Made by a program: the position numbers and the translations under genes
From: Scolanthus callimorphus
Taxonomy: Eukaryota > Cnidaria > Anthozoa > Actiniaria > Edwardsiidae
Assembly: GCA_033964015.1 (NCBI GenBank)
Contig: CM066912.1
Coordinates: 8,706,371 to 8,770,370, forward strand
DNA length: 64,000 nt
Direction: 5' to 3'
Shown: positions 1-11,517 of the stretch, piece by piece
How positions within the stretch are numbered: the stretch's first letter is position 1
How the letters are laid out: every line of letters starts with the position of its first letter
The notes under the pieces: model-generated
The model's input: the letters and a program-made list of their open reading frames with translations, nothing else
Database searches by the model: none
What the model was told of the DNA's origin: nothing

Positions 1-1900
1 ATCGCTGGCCGCCTCCTTGGTGTTATTGGTGTTGTGGTTTCCCCCGATTAAACATGTGGTATTCCGGGTCGTTTCATTGGAACTAATGTTTCCATTGTCC
101 GGGACATTATTCAGTTTTGCAATGATAATAACACGGAACTTGCGATTCTATCCCTCGATCAAGAGAAAGCTTTTGATCGGGTGGATTGGTCTTTTCTCCA
201 GGATTCCCTTATGGCCATGGGCTTTGGCCCTTCTTTTCGCCAGTGGATTCGGACCTTTTATAGCCAAGCCAGTAGCTCGGTTATTATCAATGGAAACATC
301 TCTCAACCTTTCACATTGTCTCGGGGGGTCCGCCAGGGCTGCCCTTTAAGTCCTCTTCTGTACGTCCTTGTTGCCGAGGTCCTTGCCTGCAACATTCGGG
401 CCTCTCCGTTGGTCGATGGATTTTCCTTACCCTCCTCCTCGTCGAGAATCAAAATTTTGCAGTATGCGGATGATACCACCATCTTCTGTGCCTCTGATGC
501 AGCCATTAAGGCCACCTTTGATGTTTACGCATCCTACGAGAAGGCTTCGGGCGCTAAAATCAACGCCAAAAAGTCAAAAGGTCTTTGGCTTGGACCCTGG
601 AGTGGTCGTTCAGATCCTCCTATTCCACTCAGATGGTCATCTGTCTCCATCCCGTTACTAGGTACTGTCCTTGGCCCTGGTGACCTTGAGCATCAAATTT
701 CGACCGTCGTATTGAATCTCTAAGTAATGTGTTAAATTCTTGGCGACAACGTCAACTTTCTTTCCGTGGCAAGACACTGGTAACTAACGCTCTTGCTCTT
801 TCCGGCCTGTGGTACTGTGTTACAGTCCTTGCAGTTCCCTCCTGGGTTATTGTTTCTGTAAATTCTTGATTTTTTCATTTCTATTGTCAAATAAGAAAGA
901 ACTTGTTTCGAGGGCTACTGTACGCAATTTTCCATCTGATGGAGGGCTAAAATTTCCGGATTTCTCACTACGTGTTCACGCATTCCACATTCAGTGGATC
1001 CGTCGATTTCTTGATTCTTCTACTGGTTCTTGGAAGGAGCTTTTTGCTCACTTCTCTTTTGATTGCCTTCCCTCCAATTTTCTCAGTGTGCCTTTTATTC
1101 CGCCGTCTCGCCTTCTCCCACCTTTCCATTTTTCTGTCATTCAGTCCTGGCTTGCTGCCGATACTGGCACCTCTGACGACCACAAGCTCATCCTTTTTCG
1201 TAATTTTGATAATCCCTGTGCATCCCTGGTCTCACTGTTGCTTCTGCTTCTGCTGCATTTGTTAAACACAATACTAAACCTCCTCACTCTGTTCTTAAAT
1301 TTCCCCTCTATTCCCTGATGTCGACTGGTCTGCTACTTGGGATCAGTGCTGGTGTTGTCCCCTCGATAGAACATGTGGTGACTTTCTTGGAAAGTTGCGC
1401 ATGGCGTTCCTTATACTGCGGCTCGATTGGCCAGTTTTGGTTACGATATTTCTTTACAATATTTTTGTTCTCAGCAACCTGAAGACCTCCAGCATCTCTT
1501 TTTCTTCTGCCCTTTAGCGCAAAGTGTCCTTGGATGGATTTCCTCACTTCTACACTCAGCTTTTCCCACTGCCCCTGATTTTTGCCTTCGTCATGCACTC
1601 TTCGGATTTAATAAACAAGAACGAAAGTCCATCCCTTTGGTTTTTTCCTATATCTTCTTTGCGTCGCTCGTCATGTGATATGGTTGGCTCGGAACGACTA
1701 TCGCTTTCGCAACATCCACCCAAGCGCCTTCGATGCCATCAAGTCCACATCTGCCCGTCTTCGTTTCTAACTTCCACTCCTCTTCAAACGGTGCAAGTCT
1801 GACCGTGCTAAACAAGAGTTCATCGACCGCTGGACAGGTAACAACACAGTCGCCAAGGTCGTTAATGGCTACCTTCAGGTTTGTATTTAGTGTTCTTGTA
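1..1900 (+). pseudogene. L1/Tx1-type LINE ORF2, 3' half (RT, zinc knuckle, C-terminus)
   Basis: Non-LTR retrotransposon reverse transcriptase that enters the window already inside the RT domain. Frame 1 reads through to 723 with one stop at 49-51, where the family normally has Gln. Visible RT blocks are LSLDQEKAFDRVDW (about 160-190), GVRQGCPLSPLLYVLVAEVL (about 325-390) and the catalytic QYADDTTIF (about 460-485). A single-base deletion near 693 shifts the frame, after which the thumb (SWRQRQLSFRGKTLVTNA) can be read. Further on come KFPDFSLRVHAFHIQWIRRF, an HLFFFCPLAQSVLGW zf-RVT motif (about 1495-1540) and a basic C-terminus near 1680-1880. Motif style and length fit L1/Tx1 rather than CR1 or RTE. 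Several frame breaks make it dead. The 5' part lies outside the window. Confidence 0.85.
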
Positions 1901-2430
1901 AGTTTTTTATGCACTCTCATTTGCATCCCGTGGCAGCGGACCCTTTCATTAGGAGTATTGCCGTCATTGGATGCTTTTGTTAATGCCATACCCCTTTTTT
2001 TTCTAGTTGGCACTTTCACTGACATCCTGTGGCAGCTTTTGCCCGTTGTAGTGCTTTAGCTGTTGTGGGATGTCTCTGTTAATGCCTGTTGTATGTTGGC
2101 TTATTTGTCTGTTTTATCCCTGTCCTCTGTGTCTGGGGCTCTGTTTTGTACTGTTATGGTATGTCTTCCTGTTATGTTAAGTTGTTTTTTTGTCTGTTGT
2201 CAATGTGTATTTTTCGGTGGTTCATTTTGTATTGCCACGCGCCATTAAAATTAGCCATAACACATTTGCAGTATTCATGATCACAGTTGCTTCCCGCCCC
2301 AAGCTTGGCAAATCTAATGCCGAAATCAAGGATGAGGTGAGGTTCGATTCCTCAGCAATAGTTGGCGAGCTGGTGCTCCCTGTTCCTGTCAGGCACTCCT
2401 AGTGGGTGTTCATACAAAAAACAAAAAAAC
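1901..2430 (+). repeat. 3' UTR of the first Tx1-like LINE
   Basis: T-rich stretch aligning well by eye with 4520-5068, so it is the shared 3' UTR of two LINE copies. Landmarks in both are 'catcc.gtggcagcgg', 'tgacatcctg.ggcagctttt' and 'cttggcaaatc.aatgccga'. Both also have a tRNA T-arm-like box GGTTCGATTCC (2341-2351) and the terminal 'gggtgttcatacaaaaa' with a short A-rich, C-interrupted tail. Confidence 0.75.
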
Positions 2431-2431
2431 T

Positions 2432-2960
2432 TACCTGACGCGGGAAGCAAAATCCATTGTTTCCTGTTGGTCAGTATCGCCTGATTTTGCAGGTTTTGTG
2501 GTGCAAGCCCACGTGAAAATTCAAGCGCTTGGATTGTGAGTATATATTGCTAAACTTCTATCGGTTTCCTATCTTCTCTTTTTGTTCCTTTGTTTCTAAT
2601 CTTGCATAAGTCCATACGTGGCGGCGTTTCTTTAGGTCTAGCCCACCTTACTTAGACGGGTTTCGCCTCTCCATTAGGGAGGGGTGCCTTTTTGCCAGGT
2701 AATTCGCGGGTGTTGCCCGGGATATTGGTTTCTTGTCGCGCGGGTTCTGATCCGGGTCATTTTTTTTTCTTTTTCTGTATAAAATTTAAACCAAAAATAG
2801 TATTGTAATTGTTATTGTTAAACCTTAAGTAGTTGTATTTGTATAATCAAAGTTTGGCCAGAAAAATTGTGTTATATTGTCATATTATTTTTGTTTAAGT
2901 AGTTATAAAACATTAGTTATCGTTTGGTTAAACCAAATGTATTTCCTTTTCACATTCGCT
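2432..2960 (+). other. 5' UTR-like leader of the second LINE copy
   Basis: About 530 bases without a convincing ORF, between the A-rich tail of the first LINE copy and the ORF1 start at 2961. Its position directly after the tail suggests it is the 5' UTR and promoter of the downstream copy. No independent motif proves that. Confidence 0.45.
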
Positions 2961-4396
2961 ATGGCATCCGAACTTAATGATGCTAATCCTGTCTCTCCTT
3001 TACCTGAACACCCTCCCCCGCTTATGTCCTTGACTACTGCTGCCATACCCAAGACCTCTACGTCTTATGCTGCTGCCGCTGCGGCTACCTCCCCCCGCCC
3101 TTTTTTCTTCTGATGTTAATGCCCCAATATGGCCTCTCGGCCTTTTCCATCTGCTTTTTCCACACTTGAAACTCGTCATATCCAACGACCTCTTACGCTT
3201 TTTCTGCAACTGCCTGCTAAGCTAGGCCCAGCGAACTTCAAGCGTGAATTGCTTACTTCAAGTTTGATAGCTATGTATGGCGAAGGCAAATTTAGTTGCA
3301 TCCAACAAATGGGAAATTACGTTCGTGTTACCGCAACATCAATTCCTGCTATGGAGGAAATGTGGCGTGAGGATTTCACTGTGGACAATCACCCTCTAAA
3401 ATTCACGCCATCCGAATCACGAAAGCTCAGAATATCAGTCAGTAATCTGCCTTTTGAGGTCCCTGATGAAGATTTAAAAAAATGCATTGGAAAATTTGGT
3501 ACCAACTTATCTTTTGTCGAAAGACAAAAAGATAGATATGGCATAGAAACGGGTCATAGATTATTGTATATGTTCGTAAATACGCCAATTCCCCGTAATC
3601 TTAGACTAAGAGGCTTTCCATTCAAAGTCTTTTACCAAGGGCAAATCCCTGGTTGCGCTTATTGTAAGCAAGAAGGGCATGATAATACTGTATGTCCCAA
3701 AAAAAATAAATGTTTCCGTTGTGGTGAAGTTGGACACCTCCAAAGCAGATGTTTCGCTCCTGTTGCTTTTTCTGAATCTGATCCTCCTGGCAGTCCCTCT
3801 TCCATCCCGTCCGCTACTGCTGTTAATTCCGAACGTCCTTCTGCTTCTCCGTCTGATCGATCAGACGCCCACTCAGGAATCTCCTGTGTTTGGAGATAAG
3901 GCTATGGACATTGATGTTCCATCCACTGCGCCTTCTAATAAACCTGTTTTGGATCAACCGACTTTTGATCAACCTGATGATAATGTTCCTCCTACTCCAA
4001 ATAGATCAACTGATTCGCCTCCTTTATTTCAATCCCCTTCGCAGCCTTCTTCCGTAAACTCAAAATAACTTGTAAATCAAATTCATAACGTCCCTGATGG
4101 AATCTCTCAATCTGCTCCTCCTGTTCCTACTTCAGATACTGAGGAACTTGACTCTACTGGTTTCCAGTCTGCTGATGCTTCCTTGCCACCTAATCCTCCC
4201 CTGGCTTTATCCGTAAGTTAGCTGTGAATGGTTCTAATGATGATGAGAGTCGTAAACTGTCTTTGCCTGTTCGCTCTCCCCCTGATAAGAGACATCGTCA
4301 CCGATCTTCGCATAGCTCTAGTAACACTAAATCCCATAAGCCTAAATCCTATCACTCAAATAAACCCAGATCGCGTTTACCTGTCCGTAAACATTA
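2961..4396 (+). pseudogene. LINE ORF1 (gag-like, two CCHC knuckles)
   Basis: Nucleic-acid-binding ORF1 protein of a Tx1-like LINE. The start at 2961 opens with MASELNDANPVSPLPEH, followed by an Ala-rich stretch. A frameshift near 3105 moves reading into the 3129-3899 frame. That frame holds an RRM-like or gag-like region (RKLRISVSNLPFEVPDEDLK at about 3420-3480) and two perfect C-x2-C-x4-H-x4-C zinc knuckles: CAYCKQEGHDNTVC (about 3655-3697) and CFRCGEVGHLQSRC (about 3712-3753). A Ser/Pro-rich tail continues through more frame breaks at about 3895, 4066 and 4220, to a basic RS/KH-rich C-terminus ending RLPVRKH at 4396. Two knuckles in ORF1 is typical of Tx1/L1-like elements. Confidence 0.8.
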
Positions 4397-5068
4397 ATAA
4401 ATAACTTTACTTATAACTGTCTTTGCTCAATATTAATACCGCGTGCATTAAAGTCCTGCCTTCTGTTACTTGCCTATCATGATGATCCATCCACTTCGTG
4501 CAAGCCTCCCTCGTCTGATGTCTGGAACAGCATCATTTTCATCCAGTGGCAGCGGTCCCTTTATTGGGAGTACTACTGCCTTGGATGTTCTTGCTAATGC
4601 CCTAGTTTTTTTTTATAGTTGACACTTTCATTGACATCCTGCGGCAGCTTTTTACTGTCGTGGGATGTCTTTGCTAATGTCTGTTGCTTGTTTGCATCCC
4701 TGTCTGTTTTGTCCCTGTCCTTGTGTCCGGGGCTCCGTCTTGTAATGTTTGTTTTCCTGTCATATTTTGCTTGTTTTCTTGTCTGTTGTCAATGTATTGA
4801 TATGCAGTTCCCTCAATTTCAACATTGTATTTGTCTGTTATCATTTTGTATTGCCATGCGCTATGGAATTTTGCTAGAAAACATTTTTACTATTGCCTGC
4901 GTTCGTGATCACAGTTGCTTTCCGCCCCAAGCTTGGCAAATCAAATGCCGAAAAAAAAGGATGAGGTGGGGTTCGATTCCCGGTGATAGTTGACGAGCTG
5001 GTGCTCCCTGTTCCTGTCAGGCACTCCTTGTGGGTGTTCATACAAAAAAACAAAAAAAACTTAGGTGG
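4397..5068 (+). repeat. ORF2-deleted remainder and 3' UTR of the second LINE copy
   Basis: Right after the ORF1 stop there is only a short piece resembling the start of an endonuclease ORF2 (about 4420-4455, reading LNINTACIK). The sequence then jumps into the 3' UTR shared with 1901-2430. The RT-coding region is therefore missing by internal deletion. The 3' part repeats the T-arm-like box at 4970-4980 and ends in an A-rich tail at about 5042-5066. Confidence 0.7.
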
Positions 5069-5363
5069 GAGAAGGGACGAGACACAGGATACCCAGCGCC
5101 GAACAAGTGAATGCCATGATGATACAAGGGAGGGGATGGTGGGGAGACGTACCGATTGATGTAGCAAGGGAGGGGAGGGTAAAGGTGATGCAGTGCTATG
5201 ATTGGCTCAATTCAAATATTTGTAAGGCAGAAACTTCATGACCCGTGATTCTTGTGCGACTGAAGTATAATCAATGTAGAAACAGGAGCAACATGAAGTG
5301 CAAGCTGGACGATTCCCGCGAAGTGACAGTCATATAGCCACATAGTCACATAGTTCGAGGGCG
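5069..5363. other. Flank with no recognised feature
   Basis: Purine-rich then AT-rich sequence after the LINE tail. There is a small local repeat of 'acatagtcacatagttc' near 5335-5355. I see no gene here. Confidence 0.4.
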
Positions 5364-5636
5364 ATGACTAAGAAGCGATTTGCTGAGCAAATAGCTTCAA
5401 AAAAACTAACAGCTCGCACAGTTCGCTTTATCCGCATCCCCTTAACCTTAAAAAAAAATGTGAACGGTGATCGCGAGTTTCTACTGGATGGAATTACTAA
5501 TGGTTTCAAACTAATTGATGACAAGATTCAAGTGACTAAAGCGGAAGTCGACAGTTATCGTTCAGCTACTAAGCAGGAAGTTAGAAGCGCTATTGTACAG
5601 GGGAATTACATAGTTACTAATAACAAACCCACTTAA
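5364..5636 (+). pseudogene. DIRS/Ngaro-like RT N-terminal fragment
   Basis: An uninterrupted 90-codon reading frame ending SAIVQGNYIVTNNKPT. The pattern FLLDGITNGFKLID, then a Tyr/Ser/Ala-rich linker, then EVRSAIVQGNYIV, matches what I recall of the segment just before the RT palm in DIRS/Ngaro tyrosine-recombinase retrotransposons. The catalytic RT blocks expected directly downstream (a KPNG-type block and a YxDD motif) are absent, so it is a truncated relic. The family assignment is from memory and moderate. Confidence 0.45.
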
Positions 5637-6920
5637 TAAATTCCAAAACCTGGAATTCACGATTGTAGCCGACCCCAGGAAGTGCAGCAAACGACTACAT
5701 GCCTCACAACACCTTTCGTTTCTATGCTGTTGATATGCTGGAATTGCAGTGAATTCAAGAGTAAACTGATGATTGATAGAACATTAATTCGAGAAAATAG
5801 AGAATATGTGAACAAAAATAAAAAAATAAAAAAAAAAAAACATAACCAGAAAATAATAAGCATGAAATTTAAAATTATGGTATAATTGGTGACAGCCAAA
5901 TGAGAGAATTCTTAAATATGAGAGTCTGAACAATAGAATCTTACTACGTAATTAGAGATCAGTGATGAATAGTACTAACGACATGTATCTAATAATTTCA
6001 TATTAGGAAGAGATGTTGAATAGAGTAGTAGAGGAAGCAGACAGGGAACGAGAGGAGGAGATAAAGGAGGAGAAAAAGGAATCTTATGAAAGTCTTGATT
6101 ATCAGAAGAAAAACCCTTAACCGAAGAGAGAAAGAAGTCAAAGAAGAGGCACAAAACGCACTAGTACAAATTAAGGAAAAAAGAGACAATAGACAACAGA
6201 CTTCGAGTACTTATGACGAAACTAAGATAGATCGACAAAATGACGATAGATGAACGTGCATTGTTTCTAAATTGCAATTTAGAATTATATATTCTCCGTG
6301 AGTACATGGCATGTACAAGAACAAGCTGAATGAGTTGTAGAGATACCACATTAATATATACCATCTATTATATGATGTGAAATTTAAAATGAAACTGTGG
6401 TGGAATTTAGAGTATGCAAAATAATTTTTCCCCATATCCTTATAATTGTGTTGTCATAGTCCCGGAGCAGCGATGGAGGTAATGCCGCGAGTCCAAGATG
6501 ACACTTCTCTAGACCTAATCTAACCGAGTTCATCAATCCATGAAATATCATCTCCATAATATAAATATAGTTCGCAAGTCCTATACACCAGATATATGAT
6601 GATAATGATGTATGACAGCATTGTACTTGGTGACGGACGGCCTCGGAAACCCAAGAGTTCTACTTGATGCTGTTAGATCAGTATAAGATGTACCTCCCCG
6701 GTTGGTTTAGTTGTTCGTCTTCATGCAAGGTCAGCTGCTTATAACATAATACTTGGCACGCTCATAACGTGATACTTGTTACAATCATATTAGCCAGTAA
6801 GAGCATATCATTTAAGTCAACAGAAGATGTGGGACCTATAATAGTGAAACATATACACCTATTTCAAAAAAGTTTGATTTTAGCAAAATAGAAAATGGCG
6901 AATACCTGACCGTGATGCTA
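5637..6920. other. AT-rich intergenic stretch
   Basis: About 1.3 kb of AT-rich DNA with poly-A runs (5818-5840) and a purine-rich block (6005-6090) that creates spurious ORFs on the minus strand. I see no domain, repeat arm or RNA gene here. Confidence 0.4.
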
Positions 6921-6924
6921 ACTA

Positions 6925-7062
6925 CTTACTAACCTAGAGTGAGGGCATTGCGTGAAATATCAAACTCAGGCTTTGGCGTATCGACCGAGCGATAGCGAGG
7001 TTGATACGCCAAAACCGAGGTTTCATATTTCACGTAATGCCCGAACAGTCGAGGTTAGTAAG
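6925..7062. repeat. Foldback (inverted-repeat) element
   Basis: Imperfect palindrome. The left arm 6925-6982 contains 'ggcattgcgtgaaatatcaa' and 'ctttggcgtatc'. The right arm 7003-7062 contains the reverse complement with about eight differences ('gatacgccaaaaccgagg', 'tatttcacgtaatgcc'). The 20-base loop is itself partly palindromic ('gaccgagcgatagcgaggtt'). It looks like a small MITE or foldback unit. Confidence 0.75.
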
Positions 7063-7952
7063 TTGTTTATTACATGGCATTTTTTCTCCAAACTTTTTAC
7101 GAACGGGAAGTCGCCACGTATATTTTCCTGCCGAAATAACTCAAAAAAACACGCGCCTGCGGATAGTTGTTCATTCAGACTTGTTCATTCGTTGAGTCAA
7201 CTGATTGAAGAAACTCGTGTGTGGAAACCACGCCAGACTTGCCCAAAAGTAATCAATCTTTATGGATGTCAAAATACTTCGGAATCGATTCTTTTACATA
7301 TATTTTACGTATTTAGTCATTTGGGAAAAACTTTTGAGGGAGTTTAACAGAAGATTGAAACGGCAAGCAAGTCCTCGATGCCAACACTATAGATTTGTAT
7401 TTATTTAACAGTTAAAAGTTCATTAAACAAACTTGGACTGCTATTTTGATTATTCCCGGTAAACTTAAATGTATTTTTGGTGATTAGAATTAGACTCATC
7501 TTTTGACAGGTGGTTCAAAAATTGAGCGTGCCAGTGCCCTTTAAAAGGCTTTCCACTGCGGCAGAGGAACTACAGAAGTATACCGTACCGAGGAACTACA
7601 GAAGTAATCTGTATCACCAAAAGTAACAACGGAAAACAACAATGCAGTAAATAGTGCTAAGTTGGTAAAAATGGCAAAGAAGATGGTAAAAATCCTAACC
7701 AGCACAGAATCAACTCTAATGCCCTCCCTGGAAAAGGTGGTGTTTACCAAAAACCAGGAAATTCACATGCAAGACGGCCACCAACATCCTCAAAAAGCTC
7801 GCCGACGAGGAAGTAGGCGTTCTTCGAGATATCACCTCCAACAAAACAAGATCGACAGCTGTATGTGAAGCCGCGGTTTCACACTTTATGCCAGAAAGGC
7901 AAAGCTTTTGTTTCCTCGCAGGAAATTGACCAAGAATTGTTTCTTGACCGAC
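7063..7952. other. No recognised gene
   Basis: Mixed sequence with short ORFs that carry no motif I know. A reading frame at about 7662-7868 has codon-like structure (TLMPSLEKVVFTKNQEI and onward) but no family I recognise. I do not call it a gene. Confidence 0.3.
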
Positions 7953-8160
7953 GACCGGTTAGCGCAGTGGTAGAGCGCCGGGCTTATGTTCGGGAGGTTG
8001 GGAGTTCAAAACCCCGGCCGGGCCAACACTCAGGGTCTTTTTTTAATAATTGAGGAGAAGGTGCTGCCTTTGCTTTAACATCTGCAAATGGTTAGACCTT
8101 CGCGTCTTCTCGGATAAGGACGTAAAACCGTAGGTCCCGTCTCTCACATGCACTACACTA
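7953..8160 (+). repeat. tRNA-derived SINE
   Basis: The head is tRNA-like: A box TAGCGCAGTGGTAGAGCG at 7960-7977 and a B-box-like GAGTTCAAAACC at 8002-8013, inside 'ccggttagcgc...ccggccgggcca'. The anticodon arm is degenerate (six-base loop), so this is not a working tRNA gene. The body continues with 'cactcagggtcttt', 'gaggagaaggtgctgccttt' and 'ctcggataaggacg', which resembles conserved central domains of invertebrate SINEs as I remember them (tentatively Nin-DC-like). Confidence 0.65.
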
Positions 8161-8775
8161 ACCGGAACCATTCTGATAAATCTTGGTTACATGAGCCTTC
8201 CATGACATTTTACTTGTCAAGACCACGCCCAAATGTTCATGTTCATTTACAATATCAAATTTCTTCCCTCTCATGAGCAAGTCTGTTGCTCTTCAGCGAA
8301 AAGGTCATTGATTTGGTTTTGGTTGCATTCATGGTTACTAAGCACTCACTAGCCCAAGAGGAAATAAGAGATAAATCACTATTCAACTCGTTAACAGTAG
8401 CTGGAGGGGACACATCCACTTCATTTATTAACAAAGTATCGTCTGCAAAATAGGAAGCAGCCGCTCACGAACCCGACCTGGATATCATTAATATAAATGA
8501 GATACAAAAGAGGACCTAAGACAGAGCCTGAGGCACACCGGCCTTAATAGTTTGACAGGAGGAAACTGCTTCCTTCAATAACAACTTTTTGTTTCCTTTC
8601 ACTTAGATAACTCACGAACCATTTATAAAGATCACCTTGACCCCAATTCGTTTCAATTTAAAGAGCAGTCCCTCGCGCCAAACCTTATCAAATGCTTTAG
8701 ATATATCGAAAAAACACCGCGCGTACTTCATTCCCCCTATCAAGTAAACCATTGGAGCAGACTCGTCATCTCAAG
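8161..8775 (-). pseudogene. LINE RT fragment (CR1/Jockey-type)
   Basis: On the minus strand the RT core reads across frameshifts: VFFDISKAFDKVW (about 8700-8730), then a KWFVSYLSERKQKVVIEG block (about 8570-8625), a degraded GVPQGSVLGPLL block (about 8510-8545, partly lost), and the catalytic YFADDTLL near 8430-8450. The order and spacing of palm and finger blocks are those of CR1/Jockey-like non-LTR elements. Both ends of the element are missing and at least three frame breaks are visible. Confidence 0.75.
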
Positions 8776-9476
8776 AAGACATAACATAACATAACCATCA
8801 ACCATAAACACGTACGGTCTTTGCATACGGTTCTAGCGCGCTTGTATAACTGCTGGTTTTCCCAGGTCAAATCTTCATTCATATAAAATTTATTTCCTTT
8901 AAGCTTCTTCCTTTCACGCATCACAGAAAAACTATTTGTTTTTCGAATCCCTCTCGGGGTCAGAGATTGTTTTCTCTTTCTACGCTTACTAGGTCAAACG
9001 CTCATAAGCACACATGGGACATTTCATTAGCACTTTAGCTTTCACACTATTTTTTAAAAATGTATTATGGTATTATGGTATGTATTATGGTAGTAAACAT
9101 GAATCCCCGAGATGAGCAATTGGCTCTTGAGACTAATGTCAAACATAGTTTAAATAAAGAATAAATAAATTTAAACACAAATCAAGCAAATATGGACAAA
9201 AGTTGCCAATGACCTGGTTTATAGACTAAACATCCGTTGATCTCATGTATTTTAAACAACATTTAGCAGCGCAAACAATATAAATTCTCGTTCACAGCGT
9301 CGCCAGTTCAGGGGGCGCTCCAATCCAAGAGGAAAACGGGAGAACCATACAATATCTGGCTGCCCCTCCCCCAAGGAAACGACGACGAAATGAATTCCAG
9401 GGCTCGACCAGAATTAATTCAGAGGCATATCTGGTCTCGAAGGGAGAGCTCTTGAAAAAGGTCCCATGACAAAAGA
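8776..9476. other. No recognised gene; repeat scraps
   Basis: Contains 'ttcgaatccctctcggggtc' at about 8947, a scrap matching the 3' part of the tRNA-like unit at 37776. There is also a short 'tattatggta' tandem near 9060-9090. A 60-base piece at about 9385-9450 ('gaattccagggctcgaccag', 'ctggtctcgaagggagag') recurs at 51378-51440 and 61129-61147. No gene seen. Confidence 0.4.
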
Positions 9477-9635
9477 TGAACAACAACAACCAAAGGTTGA
9501 GATTTATGTTAAACGCCGTGGAAAAATGGTGTTTTGCTGACGTTTCGAGCGTTAGCCCTTCGTCGAAACGTCAGCAAAACACAATTTTTCCACGGCGTTT
9601 AACATAAATCTCAACCTTTGGTTGTCGTTGTTCAT
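9477..9635. repeat. Long near-perfect foldback with hammerhead-like centre
   Basis: The arms (9477-9548 and 9563-9635) are about 72 bases and differ at only a few positions. They contain 'caaaggttgagatttatgtt' and 'gctgacgtttcga'. The loop is 'gcgttagcccttcg'. On the minus strand the centre reads 'cgacgaagggctaacgctcg' followed by 'aaacgtc', which resembles a small hammerhead ribozyme core but lacks the canonical CUGA. Confidence 0.8.
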
Positions 9636-9711
9636 GTTCACGTCTCCGCCGACCACCTAGTTTTCCCGTAAAACTAGTCATACCATGACAACAATTTTTT
9701 TTTGTTTTTTT

Positions 9712-11517
9712 AGAACTTCTTAACTTTTGCACGCCTCGTTTTGCACAGGATTGGATAGATCTACCTTCACGATGAGATCCAAGCGAGGATGAGATCCAAG
9801 CGTGGCGTTGTCCAGCACAAGCGAGGATGAATGGCAAACAGAAGTCCAGCAAGTGGAACCCAAGGTATTAGGATAAGTATAATTTAAGTACCTTTTTAGT
9901 TCCTGACCTGAAGGCTGTACGGGCTTACCTCTGACTGCAGGTGACCTCCAAAAAGCATTTATTTCACGAGTTGATAGTCTACCACGCAGCCCTAGCCTGC
10001 GTAGCACACGTGTTTTTAGTGAGAATAAAACACAGAAAAAAGAGAAAGCGGCGAAAAATTCGTCGAGAGCGAGAGTTTGGCTCATATCGGCCTGCACACT
10101 CAAATGAACGTAGAGTGAGTCCGTACATTGTGACAGTCACGCAACAAGGTAGACTTATAAACATGCTATATGAGCCTATATAATACGTCTGTCGCAATTG
10201 CAATTAAGAATTCCACTCTGACGGTATTCGCTATTAAATATTAAAGACGTATTTTTTCTCTAGGATGCATTGGAAACTCTCCAAGACTATCAGCATAGAA
10301 AAGAAATTACAAGTCTTCCAACGCTTCCAGAGTTATCATTGGACAATGACCAAGAAAATTTGCATTATCAAAATATGTCACAAGTTAGGAAGTTTGCATC
10401 TTCAGTGATTATATGCATGGAACGGCTGATCGGAAAAATCATTTTGGTAAAACCCTTTTTACGATTTTTCTTTTCGCACAGAACGAATTAAGGAATTCAC
10501 GAAACGTCCGCAGAGCCAACGCAATGTCTTTGCAGACAGCGGAGAAGGTAATAGGCACGGGGTGCTGTAAGACGATGAAATGTTTGAAAATATTCAGCCC
10601 CAAAGATATCGTAGAGTGGAGAGGGCCTTTTTGGCAACTAAAGGAAGACGAGCAGAGACAATTCTTATTAAATGCATTCTCACTAAACAACTTCTAAAAG
10701 GAAGTAAAGGAGGTATTCTTTCCTCATTAACGACAAGAGGGTGTGTCCACGAGCATGGTACCAAGCTTTAGCATAGCATATCAAGAAGATATAAGTACCG
10801 TTGCTACACGACTACTAAAATTCTTTATACTAAAATATTCTCTATACTCTATGCATTATTTTTCCAAAACGTCATTCTTGGCAACTTCTTAACTTTTGCA
10901 TAGCTAGTGGAAAGAAGCATTACGTATCTCCGGTACACGAATGGTTCAACTATATCCAGAGTGTAAACAGTAATTCCTCTAGTCAGCACTTGACTTTACA
11001 GCCTAAATCGATAGAACAAATCAAAAAAGCTCTTTCTGTACACGACCACAACGTCTCTCTAATGAGAGCGTTATTTAAAAAAAATTTGAGCTCCGTTTTA
11101 AGCATGTACCTCGATCTTCCGACGCATAAATAATTCATTAACACACTTCGCGCCATGCGCCCGCAATACGTACGCCGGTCAGCGGTCAGCGGGAGTGTGT
11201 GTCTCATAATGACGGCAAACCTCCGAAAATTAAAATTAAAAATCTATTAAAAAAGATTTGACCAGAAACTAAGCAGGATTCATTTGGTAGCACTTTAAAA
11301 ATAGTGCACTGAGCAAAGGCAAGTGAGTTACTTTCATATGTGAAATAACATGTTATTTTATGTGTTTAGATATTAAGTTTTCGTGCGAGAGATCACCCGG
11401 TATTTCATAGGTGTTTATATAATAAACATTGTCTTACATGCATGCACATGTGATAAAATAAATAAAAAACTTGGTATTGCCATTTAGCAGAACCAGATTA
11501 ATTGAAGAAAAGGAAAA
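9712..11517 (+). pseudogene. Repeat-family module T, copy 1 (zinc/transposase-like N-terminus)
   Basis: Nearly collinear with 25626-27440. Candidate exons sit behind good 3' splice sites: 'ttttgcacag' before DWIDLPSR; 'ctgactgcag' at about 9940 before a basic KHRKKRKRRK region; 'tctctagg' before DALETLQDYQHRKEITSLP (about 10263-10380); and 'ttcgcacag' before a block reading AMSLQTAEKVIGTGCCKTMK then CLKIFSPKDIVEWRGPFWQL (about 10525-10640). The CC..C..C plus FW.L.E.EQ pattern resembles N-termini of invertebrate DNA-transposon proteins. A further block HEWFNYIQSVNSN lies at about 10935-10975. No DDE core is present. I cannot name the superfamily. Stops and a single-base A-run shift show decay. 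Confidence 0.5.

Noticed and set aside
5657..5899. Hydrophobic minus-strand ORF suggesting a membrane protein
   Set aside because: Arises from poly-A and AT-rich sequence; no homologous structure or context.
7953..8024. Functional tRNA gene
   Set aside because: Degenerate anticodon arm and B box, followed by a SINE body.
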